From Rotaria sp. Silwood1 (taxonomy: Eukaryota > Rotifera > Eurotatoria > Philodinida > Philodinidae): a stretch of 64,000 nt of DNA. The stretch is taken from contig CAJNOP010000223.1 in NCBI GenBank assembly GCA_905250075.1, positions 154,883-218,882 on the forward strand, in the 5' to 3' direction. Both the position numbers and the translations under genes were made by a program. Positions 24,601-37,352 of this stretch are shown here, in pieces. Every line of letters begins with the position of its first letter. Within the stretch, counting starts at the first letter, position 1. The notes below the pieces were generated by a model. That model saw nothing but the letters and a program-made list of their open reading frames with translations. It did no database searches and was not told the origin of the DNA.

Positions 24601-26763
24601 TAACTAATAAAAATTTCAGCTTCAATAAGTGAATCTCAATACCTGTGCATAATAGAATTTTGAAATTCGATTTTATTTATTTTCTTTGAACACCTTAGTA
24701 CATAACTAGGCATGCACCGAACCCGGGAACAGACCTGGGATTCCCCGGTTCGGCCGTTCCCAGGGTTCGGCGACCGAATCCCAGGAATGACCGAACCCGG
24801 GAACAGACCCGGGATTCCCCGGTTCGGCCGTTCCCAGGGTTCGGCGACCGAACCCCGGGAAGTTCGGGTTCGGTGCATACTGACGTGATCAAAAATTCAC
24901 AGATCTAGATTTAGGAACCATTGACCTGTGTGATAACATAGGCAAAAAAAGGTTCCTTAGATCTTCACAAAAAAAGAAGATATTGATAATATATTTGAGT
25001 AGAATTTTTAAAAGTACGTAACAGATGGCGGAAACTAGCACCATCTGTCGTACTGTAATTATTTAAGAATATTAATTTAATGCTGATACAAATAAAAAGA
25101 TAATCTTTGCCTTTAGGATAGACTTCACGGTTCAAGTCGTATCTCTCTAGTGAGATTTTCAATAAGATGAAATTTAAAAAAACTGTTTTCTAGAGACCAT
25201 GAATAAAGTTCTTGGTTCGTCATTATCTAGAGATTTTAAAGAAAACTTTGTAATGTTTTGGAATCAATTTAAATTTCTTATTTGATTATCTGAACATTTT
25301 TGTTGTTTATATATTTGCACTTCGTCATGTCGCTAACAAATAATTTTATCCATATGTATAAAAACTATGCATTCTACTATTATTAATCGCTTTAAAGTTA
25401 GAACTGTGTGAATTATATAGATTCAAATGAGTTATGAATATCTTGAAAAAAGTTCGTTGCTGTAGAGCGACTGCCGTTTTTTGTTTAAATGGACGCGTTA
25501 GTCCTCAGAAAACCGATTTTCGAATTTTGACGTGAAACTTAGTATAAAAACAAGTTTTAAGAAGAATAGATTATGGTGAAAGCTGCAGATTCGATGTTCT
25601 TATTTCAAAACAGGAGTAGATTATTTTCATAAAAGGCTTGTTTCAAGGTAAAATTCGAAAACCAGTTTTCTCAATACTGTTGAGAGGAACTGCAGCATTG
25701 TATTGAAAATTACCCTAAAAGTGCGGTATCTCCATCACAATAACCTGAGGTTACGGACTGTTTTTCAAGGTATTCCTAATCCATTAAGATTTATATAATG
25801 TGTATATATTTGGCTCAAAGACGATTAATCACTTGAAGGACTTCTCTTGTTAGATAGAAAATTATTTCGAAACTCAGAGAAAATATTGAAATAGATAAAG
25901 GATATAATTGCAGATTTTTTTAATCAAAATGTAATTAAGAAAAACGGAATACGTGTAAAAAAAACAAAAAAAAAAGAGAAATATAAATATTTTTCTTTCG
26001 AATGACCAATACATCATGAAAACATGTCACCGGAAACTTTCATCATGTCAATTCTAACCAGTTTTTACTTTTTAACCTAAATAAATACTAAAAATAGAAA
26101 TATTCAATTTGATGAAACAAAAATTAGTCACAACGGAAACATCACGTAGCTTAGCTTGAAGTCTATTTAAAATTTGTGATTATAGTAAATTTATTCAATT
26201 TCGTCTAACATTCTTGTAGAGATATTATAGTAAAAAAAAATGCTAAAAATAAATCAAATTAAGAAATATTAAAAATTTATTGAATAATTTTGTTATTATT
26301 AAAAAGAAAAAAGAAAATATTTTAGGAAATCGATTTAACAAATGATAATGATGAAGATTTAGATGATAAACGTTCGTATAATTATATTTCTATTTTTAAA
26401 TAAAAATTAAATAATCTCTTTGTTTTTTTGAAGAAATAAATTATGATTATGTTAATGCAATATTTATTCCACGACGAGATTTTCGTGATTCACATTCATC
26501 ACATTGGCAATCACGTTTTCTTGGTTTTTCAAATGCTGATTCAATTGTTCGACAACTTCGACAACAATTACTTGCTATTGATCGACCACATATTGAACAA
26601 TGTCAAACACAACGTGCTTGGTTAACTCATGCTTCACGTATTTGGGATTTAATAACAAAATCAAGTCAAGTAAGAAAATACGCCTACATATACAAAGTGT
26701 ATATATAAATGAAATTTTCTGTGTTTTGTTTAGTGGGCTGATTTTAGTCGTTTATTAACATGA
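21646..26763 (+). CDS. SMG9: SMG9, nonsense-mediated mRNA decay factor
   Basis: Exons are 21646-21921, 23290-24492, 26326-about 26371, 26434-26669 and 26734-26763, about 597 aa. The N-terminus is Gln/Asn-rich with KPVAILKRGDP. Exon 2 opens with a Pro/Ser/Thr-rich linker, then SSLKLIDDTLTWCENG and a G-domain with Walker A motif GREKVGKST (about residue 234). It continues with ILLDTQPLL at the G3 position (the DTQP variant typical of SMG9) and LQTLEIIAFILSVCHVV. The last exons give RAWLTHASRIWDLITKSSQ and WADFSRLLT, matching the conserved SMG9 C-terminus. SMG9 pairs with SMG8 to control the SMG1 kinase that phosphorylates UPF1. The upstream boundary is the first in-frame ATGs after a stop; the initiator could be either of two Met codons (21646 reads GTG in frame, with ATG at 21655). 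The donor of exon 3 is uncertain: phase demands a cut after 26371 at a weak gttcgt, whereas a better gtataa at 26376 would break the frame. Confidence 0.9.
24712..24878. mobile_element. GC-rich tandem-duplicated palindromic element in SMG9 intron
   Basis: The element has terminal inverted repeats atgcaccgaacccg (24712-24725) and cgggttcggtgcat (24865-24878). The interior is a 74 bp unit present about twice (copies starting about 24717 and 24791), itself full of palindromes such as cccggg and ggttcggcc. Its G+C is far above the surroundings, and it lies in the second SMG9 intron. The minus-strand open frames across it are composition artefacts. Confidence 0.7.
25334..25852. mobile_element. diverged foldback element in SMG9 intron, related to 18795-19378
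   Basis: It shares gattcgatgttcttat and aggagtag in the middle with the NELFB intron copy. It also shares the right-end order cctaat..attaagatttatataat..ggctcaaa..cttgttag. Inner arms pair, for example ttttcgaattttgacg with aaaattcgaaaac. The left boundary at ctaacaa is tentative. No coding capacity was seen. Confidence 0.5.
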
Positions 26764-29700
26764 AATAATTGATAATAAATGTCCAATATAAAGGACAAAT
26801 ACGGTAAAAAAACAAGCAATACTTAATACCAATCTGAATGGCAAATGATTGCTGACCGAGCAAAATAAAATCAAAAAAACAAAAAAACATCATGAGCATG
26901 CTAGTGCATGATGAGAAAGAAGATGATGGCAATTATAGAAATGAAATGACCTTCTTCTACAAGATTACTAACTTAAACAAAAATGGTATTAGCTAACTAT
27001 AAAATGTTAGGCTATTATTATTATTATGGTCATTAATTTTTTTTCTCTTTAGCTTTTTTTTTTCTCTCTTGTGCATCTTTTTCATTCATTGTTCTCGTTT
27101 CTTTCTTTTTTTTCTTGCTATACTACGATTTTGTTTTCTTATATTTTTCTTTTTTGGTTTTAACTTAAAATGAAGATGGAAAACTTTTTCTTTTTTTTTT
27201 TTTGTCAGTAGCTAAAATGAAAGACAAAAAAACAAACACTAAGATCGATATAATTCTAATATTTACATTGACTTCTCTGGTTTTTTTTCCTTTTTCTTGA
27301 TTCAAGTGTGGACTTTTGATTATTTACTTATTTGTTGTTGTCATCATATTTCTTTTCTTTTCTTTTCCATTCGATATATATCTATGTTTATGCTCGGTTT
27401 GTTTGTCTGATCTAATAAAGAAACAAAAAAAAGGATGTAATGGCGAATACTATTCATGATAATAAGATCAAAAAGCAACCGATGATATATTGGGCTTGAA
27501 TGTCATCATCCTAATACTGATTCATTGAGTATTATGATCATAATACTTCGCATCTTTCTATTCTCTTTCCTAGTTTCCAATTAGCTTCTACATGGGATAT
27601 ACACAAATTTATGTTGAATAGAATAGAAAGCAAGACAAGAATAATTCATAATAAATAACAAATCAATTTTTTAGTCTTCTTGTGTTTTTAATATCGTTGG
27701 TTTTATATTATCAATTGAATTTATTTAGTAGATTTTATGATTGAATATTAACAAACAACCAAAAAAAAAAAAGAAAAAAGAATAAAAAATTCTACTTTAA
27801 AATTATCGATTTAGTTTTATTTTGTCAAGAAAAATAAACGATAAATTAAACATAGATTTACATTTTTCAACAAACATCAACATATATATATAGATCATAC
27901 ACTCATCGATCAAAAATAATATTAGTTTATCGCTATCTTCAATTACATATTCCAACAAATTCTGCATTAGAATTAAAATGTATGGATAAATTATGAAAAA
28001 CCATTGTGTTTATAGTATGCATATGGGATGTCACACACACACACACGCACGTTTTCTTTGCTTCATTAATGAATTCTATATAATATTGTGCAATAAAAAC
28101 AAGTTTGCTGAGTATGACCATTCATTAGCAAAGATTTTTCTATGATAATGATATGAAAACTTCTTTTATCAAAAATAAAAACAAGAAGAAGACAAAAAAA
28201 AAACGTAACCTTTGGAAATCAACAGAATTAAGAAGAAAACAAAAGAATAATAATACTTTTCAGTGATAAATACCGTATTGGTCTATTATCTGTCGACACC
28301 AAAATATATGCTATGTCACTTAAGAGTTATAGGTTTTTCTTCGTCTTTTATTTTTTTTTTTTTGTTGCTTACTTATCTGTTTGTTTTTTTAATACAATGT
28401 ATAAGAACTCTTAGGAAGAAGTATTATATCGGCTGAGTAATTTACCATAAATCTAGTAGTTCAAAAACATATCTTATAAGATATATTGATTATTTATTTT
28501 ATTTTACTAATACGATATCTATTAATAGAATGTACTAAATCAAGCAAATAAATAAACGATTACCTCCGATAGAAATTTAATTCTATTATAGATAATTATA
28601 ACTAATGGTCTTTAAAAGGTGTACTACACAATAATAATCAAATTGATTCGGTAAGATATTTGTTATTTAAACAATTTTAATCTATGTATTTGTATGTTCT
28701 ATTGTTATGTATTATGCTGATTCTATAAATATATTGTAATATGGTGTAGTTAAAGTTACTATAATAATGATCGATTAGCCTGATGATATACTAGTAAATG
28801 TAAAACAAGCCTTTTGTCAATGTCAATCAGAAATATAAAAGATCGGTACGACTAATTGAAAAGAATGATGGAAATCTGAAGACATAGGCTTCATAATTAT
28901 ATGAGGCACTGAAGATTTTCTATCGTATTCATATTCCGATTTTCTCCGCCTTCTTCTTTTTTTTTTCTTTTGTCTTTGTCATCTAAAACACATGTCCTAG
29001 TGTTTTTTTGTCCTTGCTTTGGACAAATGCACTGACTTTTTTTTTTTAGATGAAAGCTTGATTATTTTTTTTTTCTTTTATAGCTTTTTATTAGTATTTT
29101 CCAAGGGAACAAATCAGTAAGAGAGATTGAGACTTGCGACATTGATTTAATTTCCGTTATTGATGGGGAAATAAAAAAGCGAGAGAAAGGAAGACGAGGA
29201 GGGAGAACACAATGAATAACAGGTAATTGGCCTTCTTTAATAATCATCAAGTGACGCACAGAAAATCGCATTTGCATTCTTCATCTCGTTTTTTTTCTAC
29301 TTCTAAATGTTACACTTAGGTAAATAATTGACTATCGTTACAGAATATTTTTTTTGTCTCAGTAATCAATCGTTACTCTTTTGAGTGAACATTAGATTTT
29401 TCTCTCTATACCGTTCTATTTTCTACTCTATCTCTTTCTCTCGTCGTCTCTCTCTCGCTCGCTCGCTCTCTCTCTTCGCTTCTCTTTCTTTTCGGAAAAT
29501 GCACGCACACACATATATACACTATGACACGGCCGATTATTCTCATAGACGTCATAAGTTCTTCTCTCTCTTTGTCGACGCGTCGCTTCAAGTTTTTGTA
29601 TTACTACTGCACCCTATTGTCGTTATTACCAGGAAAGTGGTACTTAAACCGATCGCTTCTCTGTTTTCTCATTGCTACTCGAAAGTCAAATACATTTTCG

Positions 29701-31761
29701 GTAAATCGTATTAATATAAAAAAAAAAGTACAAATTGTTTGAATCATCTATATATTTATATATTTATTTATTATAACTATTATTCTTCAAGAAACATACA
29801 TATACACACACACAAAAAGAAAATAATATTCCATTTATCTTAACTGAGAATTATCTCAAGAAATTAGTAGATAAATCATCTTTGTACAAACATCTTAGTT
29901 TGACATCGATCGGAAATTACAAACATACAGAACCAAAAAAAAAAAATAAAAGAAAATAATAGAAAACAGAGATCTTTAACAATTCATCATTCGTTTTTTT
30001 TTTGTTTTGTTATATTCAACATTTATCATACAATTGCAGATTGATCATCGACTTTCTTATCTTAATCAATTAAGAAAAAAGTAAGTAATATGAAATACCT
30101 TCTATAATAATTTTTTCTTTTTCTTTTCTTATACTTATCAAATCCTTGATTATTATCAGATATTCGACATAAGATATTAATACGAAAGAAACTATATAGT
30201 TGCTATTGTTATTGCTGTTTCTTTTTTTTTGTTCTCTTGTTCTCTTGACTACTGTTGTTCTAGTTATTATTATTTGATGTTGAATATTGAGAAACTAATG
30301 ACATATTGTGATCGTGATAATCATAGTATGGGTGTGGTTCAACTAGACGATCGTGCAATTTCGATTCGATCAATATTTATTCTAGCATAGTTAACTTTAA
30401 TATTTTGCCTAACAAAGAAAAGAAAAGAAAAATCAGTTCTCGATCTCATTTAGAAGAGCCTTATCTATTATTCTGATTTTCATCGATGTAACTATCAATA
30501 AGTAATGTAATAAAAATATAAAAATATAAAAAAAAAAAAGAAAAAAAAAGAAAAAGAAAACAAAAACTCTTCGACCTAAGGGCTTTGAGATATATGACGT
30601 TAATCCGATTTAGTTCTCCTTTATTTGCTATTGTCGATGGTCGTACTAACGGGCAAATACATACACACATGTTTGCTTGATTATCATCTTATCATTGGAA
30701 CTGTATGTGCGCTTTTGGCCACCGAACAAATTTGCAAATATCGACAATATATCAAGTCTTTTGTCACTGTTGTCTTATGACTGGTGATATTAACATTATG
30801 TATAGAAAAATAAAAATATCAAATAGATTGTTGTTTTTATATTTTCTCGTTTATGTTCTTTTATTAAATATCACTAGCACATATAAATACATATATTTAT
30901 GTATTTATAGATATTAGCTTGTTTTTTTGAAGAAAAAAAAAGAAAAACGAAAATTTTTGTTTTAAATAATTATTTCGTAAGTCATATTAAGGAAAAAGTT
31001 ATTTATTCACTAATTATTCATCTTGATGTGTTTGAATTAAAAACATTTCATATAACTCAGTTGGATTGTTTATGGAAGACAGTTGGCATTGACAATGCAT
31101 GAAATAGCACATACATGCTGCCATCATCACAAGTACATCATCAACCACATCAAGTACGATCTACATAAATGTATATGAGAAACTCCCTAGCGAGAAATGG
31201 GATGCGTCGTATAAAAGTGCTATATTAGTTATGACAACATTTTTTTTCTTATACTAAAAAAGAGAAACGAAATACAAGTATTACGTTTAGTTGAGTAGAT
31301 GCTTTTTGTTTTTATTCTTAAAAAAAAAATCAAAGATAACAAAACAAAAAAGCAATAAATACATATCGTATTGTAAATGGCTTTATATTTTTCTTTTGAT
31401 TGATATGACTATATCAACAAGTAAGTGTCGTTAGTTAATCATATAGAATATTAAGAACAAAGAAGAAAAAGAAAACTAGAAAATATATTATATCATGAAA
31501 GAAAAATTTTTAGTTGATTATATTTAATGAAATATCAATTATGAATTAAGAAAGAGATTGCTTTATAATTTTTTTTTTTTTTGATAAAGAACAAAGAAAA
31601 TTATTCATAATTTCCTTTAAAATTAATTCTTATTAGATATATATATATTAATATTAGTTTTCTATTTTTAGTGATCACAAATACATTATCATCAAAAATT
31701 TGTTATCATTATATTGTTACATCCGTTTTCCTTGTCTACTTATTATTATCGTTCATTCATC
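26764..31761. other. 5 kb region between SMG9 and the GPCR gene, no gene recognised
   Basis: The region contains pyrimidine-rich blocks, a (CA)n microsatellite at about 28034-28048 and a CT/CG-rich tract at 29400-29490 (ctcgctcgctcgctctctct). Open frames here have no recognisable protein features. The GPCR promoter and 5' UTR exons probably lie in the right half; an acceptor-like ttttag at about 31670 precedes the GPCR start. Confidence 0.4.
29400..29490 (+). repeat. TC-rich simple repeat
   Basis: This is an imperfect run of tc, ctcg and tctctc units on the plus strand, far more G/C-rich than its flanks. It may be a GAGA-type promoter element or a simple microsatellite. Confidence 0.5.
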
Positions 31762-34700
31762 ATGTTTAAGATCAAAAGAAAATCTCAATCACCATCAGTA
31801 TTACCCTCATCAAGCAGTGTTAGTCGTAGTACATTACTTGTTTCGTCTTCTTCTGCTTGTTCTACTCGTCATCATCATAATAATGTTTCATTATCATCAT
31901 CTGCCTCTGTCTCTCCACAATATAATAACTATAAAAAAATTCAACGTCAACAACGACATGAAGAAAACATCAATAATACTCGATCATCATCACATTCGAA
32001 ACAATTTCTTGGTTACTTTCGTTGCTGCTGTTATCATTTTTGTTCGTGCACATGTGAATGTTCCATTCCATCAAATAAATCTCAATATGATAATAAATCA
32101 TCAATATTTAATCGAAAAAATTGTGCAAGTACATCATCAATTAGTTCATCTTATTATCGTCGTTAAAAAATTAGATTTTTTTATTGATTTTATTCTTTCA
32201 ACAGATCATTTACGTCAATATATATTTGAACGACATTTAATTGAAAGAAAAACTAATCCAAGTTTTCTTCCTAAACTAAGTTTCATTGTCCTTTTATTCT
32301 CATGTCTATTTCCTTTGACAATTGCTACTACATTACCACCGACACAAATAACTTTAACCAATCGTGACATATATGTATTTAGTGATTTTGGTTCCAATAC
32401 TTCTATAAATTTTTTATTTTCTCGAAAACCTCAATGGCATGCTGGATGTTGTATGCGTTCAAAAGAAATTGCATCATCAATATGTAATATTAATAATAAT
32501 TCAATTGAACAATTATATCAAATAGATTTTCTTAATAATCAAACATTATTTTGTCAACGTTATAATGTATTTCGTTATTTATCACGAAAACCTTTAGCTA
32601 TATTTACATATTGTATTGTTACTATTGGTATATTATTAAATACATTTGTTTTTCTTGTTTTAATATTTGGTTCATTAAGACGATCAACATCATTTGCATT
32701 ATTTGTTGCATTAACATGTTTTGATTTATTAAGTTTAGCATCAAGTTTATTTGCCCAATTATTTCGTACTGTAATGACATATTTAAAAGCATCAGCAACA
32801 TTTTGTAAAATGTTTGGAATATTTTTTTTATATTTTCGTCAATGTTCATCAACAACATTATTATTAATTGCTATTGAACGTTGTATTGTTATTAAATATC
32901 CATTTTGTCGACATACATTTAATCAATTTCGTTTACCATTATTAGCTTTTATTATGTTATTATTTGTTGTACCAATTCCATTTGATTTTGTATATTATAC
33001 AAATGGTACATTACATTGTGAAGCATTTGAAACTGTACAAGCTGATCATTATCAAATATTTCGTGGATTTTTTACAGTTTTTTCTTATGCTATGTTACCA
33101 TTTGTTGGTATAACAATAAGCAATTTATTAATTATAATTGAACTTAAAAAATCAAAAAAACGTTTTATGACTAAAGGTGCAAATGGTACAATGAGACGTT
33201 TTTCTACAAAGTAAGAAAATAATTTTTTTTTTTGTTTTTTGGAATATTTTTGTACGAAAACAAAAATCTCATTAAATTCTTTAGTATTAAAAACTGTATT
33301 GTTGTTTTTGTTTTTTGTTTTTTGTTATCTGTAAGCTAGACATAAAACATGCTTAATGAGATATACTATGATGACGTGATCGTCTGATAAGAAGACAATT
33401 TTTGATAGACAGAAGTCTCTGTTATAACTCAAGAAAAAGACAAACTTAATGGCTAGATTGACCTCATCAATAACAGAGGCGTAAAAAAAAAGTTTCTTTT
33501 TTGCTTTGTTTTTTTTATTTGTCTTCAATATTTTAATATGACATAAATACTTTTATATCGATTATAGTATAAGAAAAATATTTATCTAATGATTAGAAGG
33601 TCAATAGATATATAGACAAAATGGTAATATCGGTTTATATGATGAGTAAACATTAATATTTATCATTATACGATAATAGAAGATAAGAGGAGATTTTCTT
33701 GTTTTTTTTTTTTTTTGTATCGTTAGATTTTTCTTGATCTTTCAAATATTATCAATAGTATAAGAATTAAAGAATTTTTATTACTTCTTAATAGAAGAAA
33801 GTCTAATCTATATAATTCCTTAAGATAAATCTATCAACTTAAATATTATCATATCAATAATAACATTGTATTTATCATTATTTGATTCTATGGCGAAAAA
33901 AAAAAACAAAAAATTTTAAAAGAAAGCGTTGATTTTTTGTACAGTTAACTATCAATCAACAATATAGAGTGTAAATTCAATTTACTAATCATTGGTATAC
34001 GTAAACGATAAAAATATAATATCGTCTATAATTATTTCTAAAAAAAAAAACAATTAAAAAGAAATTTATTTTCATATGTCAATATGTATATGTCATAAAT
34101 AGAGTTAATAACTTAATTTTAAGCATATTATAACTTCAATCTTAATTTAAAAAAAAAAAATATCAATAAATTATATTTATATCATTAATTTTCTTTTTTT
34201 TTTTTGTTTAATCTTATGAAATTTTTCTAATTATTATTTAGTGTAGTGGAAAAACGTGGTACAACAGTTATGTTACTTGTTGCTTCATTTGCATTTCTTG
34301 TTCTACTTGGTCCATTTTATGTACACTGGTGTATAGCATATTTATTTTATAATTATCCTCAATGTCATTTTACACGAAATCTATATGAAAATGTTCAAGT
34401 ATGTATGGGTGTATTTCATCCATATTTAACTGTTATTGAAAAAGGTATGCGTGAATCAAATCATGCTATTAATTTTCTTCTTTATTGGGCAACATCAACA
34501 CGTTTTCGTGCAGATTTTGAACGTATAAGTCGTCGTTTATTCTATCGTATATTTGGCAATGCTATATTATTTTTATATAAACATATATGTTTTTGTTGTA
34601 CAGCACCATCATGTCTTGCTACACTTGAACGACATGTATCAGATACAACAGATCCTGATTCATCATATGAATTAAATCGAAAAAATCAAATTGCATATAA

Positions 34701-34956
34701 AACATCACATTATTATTCAAATTTTGAAAGACGACGACAACATCAATTAGTTCAAGCAACATTATTAAATAATACTATACCAACAGATTCAAATTTAACA
34801 CCAACAGCTTCATTTCATACATTAACAGAACATACAGCTAAAACAGTACGAATGTTAACATGGAATCCACATGATCCAATGATGCGTGGATTAGAAAATA
34901 AACGTAAAGCTGCACATTTATCTCAACATCTTTCAACATCAAACGCTGTTTTATAA
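31762..34956 (+). CDS. class A (rhodopsin-like) G-protein-coupled receptor
   Basis: Proposed exons are 31762-32161, 32205-33210 and 34242-34956, about 706 aa. Exon 1 encodes a Ser/His-rich stretch with a Cys cluster (RCCCYHFCSCTCEC), joined in phase through a 43 bp intron. Exon 2 has a hydrophobic segment (LSFIVLLFSCLFPLTIA) and a presumed extracellular part with N-glycosylation sites. Then come TM1 (GILLNTFVFLVLIFG), TM2 with ALTCFDLLSLAS, and TM3 preceded by FCKMFG and ending in ERCIVIKYPF in the DRY position. TM4 lacks the usual Trp, ECL2 has HCEAF and TM5 has MLPFVGI. Exon 3 holds TM6 (FAFLVLLGPFYVHW) and TM7 with NHAINFLLY, where NPxxY is altered to NFLLY. A long polar cytoplasmic tail follows. 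The receptor is likely peptide-activated; no ligand can be assigned. The start is the weakest point: a start within exon 2 would give a shorter receptor. Confidence 0.8.
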
Positions 34957-37352
34957 TGTTCCCTCTCTCTCTTTTGTATTTCTTTCTTTTTCTCTATTTT
35001 TTTTTGTTTTGTCTTCGTCAAAAATCTTAAAAAAATATCAATGCATATATTATATCTCTTCTATATAGACTTATGTATGATATCAAGAGAAAACTAACGC
35101 CTACAGATAAACTATCAAGAAACTAAGTGACACATTTTAAAGTTTCCTTTTTTTTTTTTTTTGTTTTTTGGTATTCAGTGCCGTCACTAATATATGTCGA
35201 CGGTTATTGACAATGCGATAATTACCTTGTCGTATATTATATCTATATATATATATATAGTAAAAATCTGAGAAAGAAAATACATTAGTTAAAAGCAATT
35301 TCTTGCCTTCAAAATAAATCATGCAAATAAATAACATTTATTCTTATGTATGTCAAATCATTGTAAAAATAATCAACGACTAACAAAAAAAAAAGAAATA
35401 ATAGAATTATTATTTTCTATATGCACTCCATGCTCTCAATATTAAATTGAGTAGACAATATCATAATTAATAATTCTTAACATAAAAATAATAATGTTTA
35501 ACAAAAATATTTAAGTTCTATACAGAAATAAATAACATAACAACAAAAGGGTCAAGATTGCGTATATATAAAAACGTTTTTCTTTTTTTTTTTTTTTATG
35601 GAAAACAAAATAATGTAATTATATATTGAATTTTGTGACAGTTCGAATAGTATTATTTCAAATGGAAATTTAATTATACAAATACTATTAGAAATGCTCG
35701 AATGCCTAAAATATAAAAAAAAAAAAAACAAACAAACGTCTAACTTTCTTCAAACTATAACAACTTTATATAATTACAATGACATTATTTGCACCATCAT
35801 CAAGTATTCTGTCTATCATTATTAGAAAAATCTAATCAAATCATCATAAGTCAAAAATAAAAACTCATGGGAATGAACCATTCGAACATCTTTGTCATTC
35901 TAATAGGTTCTACTTGATGAGATAAGAATTATCTCCAAAGGCATTTTTATTACATAGAAGAATATTCTTCGTTCGATTGTACAAAGAAATGTGTACTTCA
36001 ACAGGAGATACATTAATTATTGTAAAGATTCAATGAAAAAAATACTTTTTTTTATTTCCTTAGGGTAACATAAATTCATTCCCGACATTGTAAATATCAT
36101 CCTTGTTCTAAAAGTTTTGCACTCATGAGAAATTTCTTTTTTTTTTTTGCATCTGTGCTCTTCTGATTTGCCTATACATACATTCTGACGTCGTGTTTTA
36201 ATGAAAACTAGGCTTCTATTGGTATTTGACTAACCTAATGAAATTTTGTTTTGTAAAAGTTCGAGATTTTTCTGAAAACTCTTATTTAAATCAATTAGTT
36301 CAATATTTTAAATTATTTTTTTTCAGAAAATCTTTAAAATCAATATTCTTGAAAAGGATCACAGTATTCATATTAACATTACTTAAAAAATAATATATAT
36401 ATTCTGCACCAATATGTTAATAACCTGAACTATTTTTTTCAAGGCCTTCATAGCTTATTTGGGTCTAATATGATGCATATAACTCCAATTTAAAATTAAT
36501 TAATCAGTTGGGAACTTTTCTCAGAAGACAAATCCAACACGTCTGCCTATATTTTCATTCAGAAACTAATCAATACTATACCATGCCGATTTTCAATTAG
36601 TTTTATACACATAGATATAAAATTGAATAAGTGCAACGAGTAAAAGAACAACGAAATAGATGGACATTCTTACATAGTTTATCAAGTAAAAACTTGATAT
36701 TATTCCAATAAACCAAATTCAAAACAAATACAATATCATGTCAATCAAAATAATTAGAAGTGTTGATTTCCATTAAAAAAACAAAATCACGATATGAACA
36801 TGTCTTTTCTTATCAAATCATTGTAATGATTTAATCGTGTTCAATAATGAATCTTTTGGGGATATATCTCCATTGCATTATCATTCATCATTTCGGTGAT
36901 GATGATGATTGATCAACATGTCCTATGAACGACCTTTGAAAACATAGCAATAGCTAGTTATTCATTAAAATCAAAACAACAAACAAAACAAAAACATACA
37001 TGAGTTAATTGATTTGAATGAACAACATTGAACAATAAAAGTTGATTTAATTTGAATATGTTATGAATGTTGTTTTTTGTGTTATATTATGAATTATTGA
37101 TGATTTTCGAAATTAATATTATATACATATGTATGCTTTCTATTGTTCTTTGCCTTTTGTTTCTATTCGATTTAAAAAAGAACATCCGGCTTGAATTTTC
37201 ATTTATATGTATATTCAAGTAGAAATGTAAACATATGTTTGAACACATCATAACAGCAAGGATATTCGATTATTGTTTGTATATATATATATATATGTGT
37301 GTGACGAGAAAGAAAAGAAAACAGTTGACAATCACATCTCTCACCTATCATC
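34957..37352. other. intergenic region, no gene recognised
   Basis: The 2.4 kb between the GPCR stop and the next gene is AT-rich with poly-A and poly-T runs and a TA microsatellite at about 35239-35261. A (TA)n/(TG)n tract at 37278-37302 lies just upstream of the next start and may be part of its promoter. No coding exon was seen. Confidence 0.4.

Noticed and set aside
24636..24892. Minus-strand frames with RTSRGSVAEPWERPNRG-type repeats
   Set aside because: They are translations of the GC-rich palindromic tandem element.
29385..29742. Overlapping Arg/Ser/Leu-rich frames
   Set aside because: They arise from a TC-rich simple repeat.
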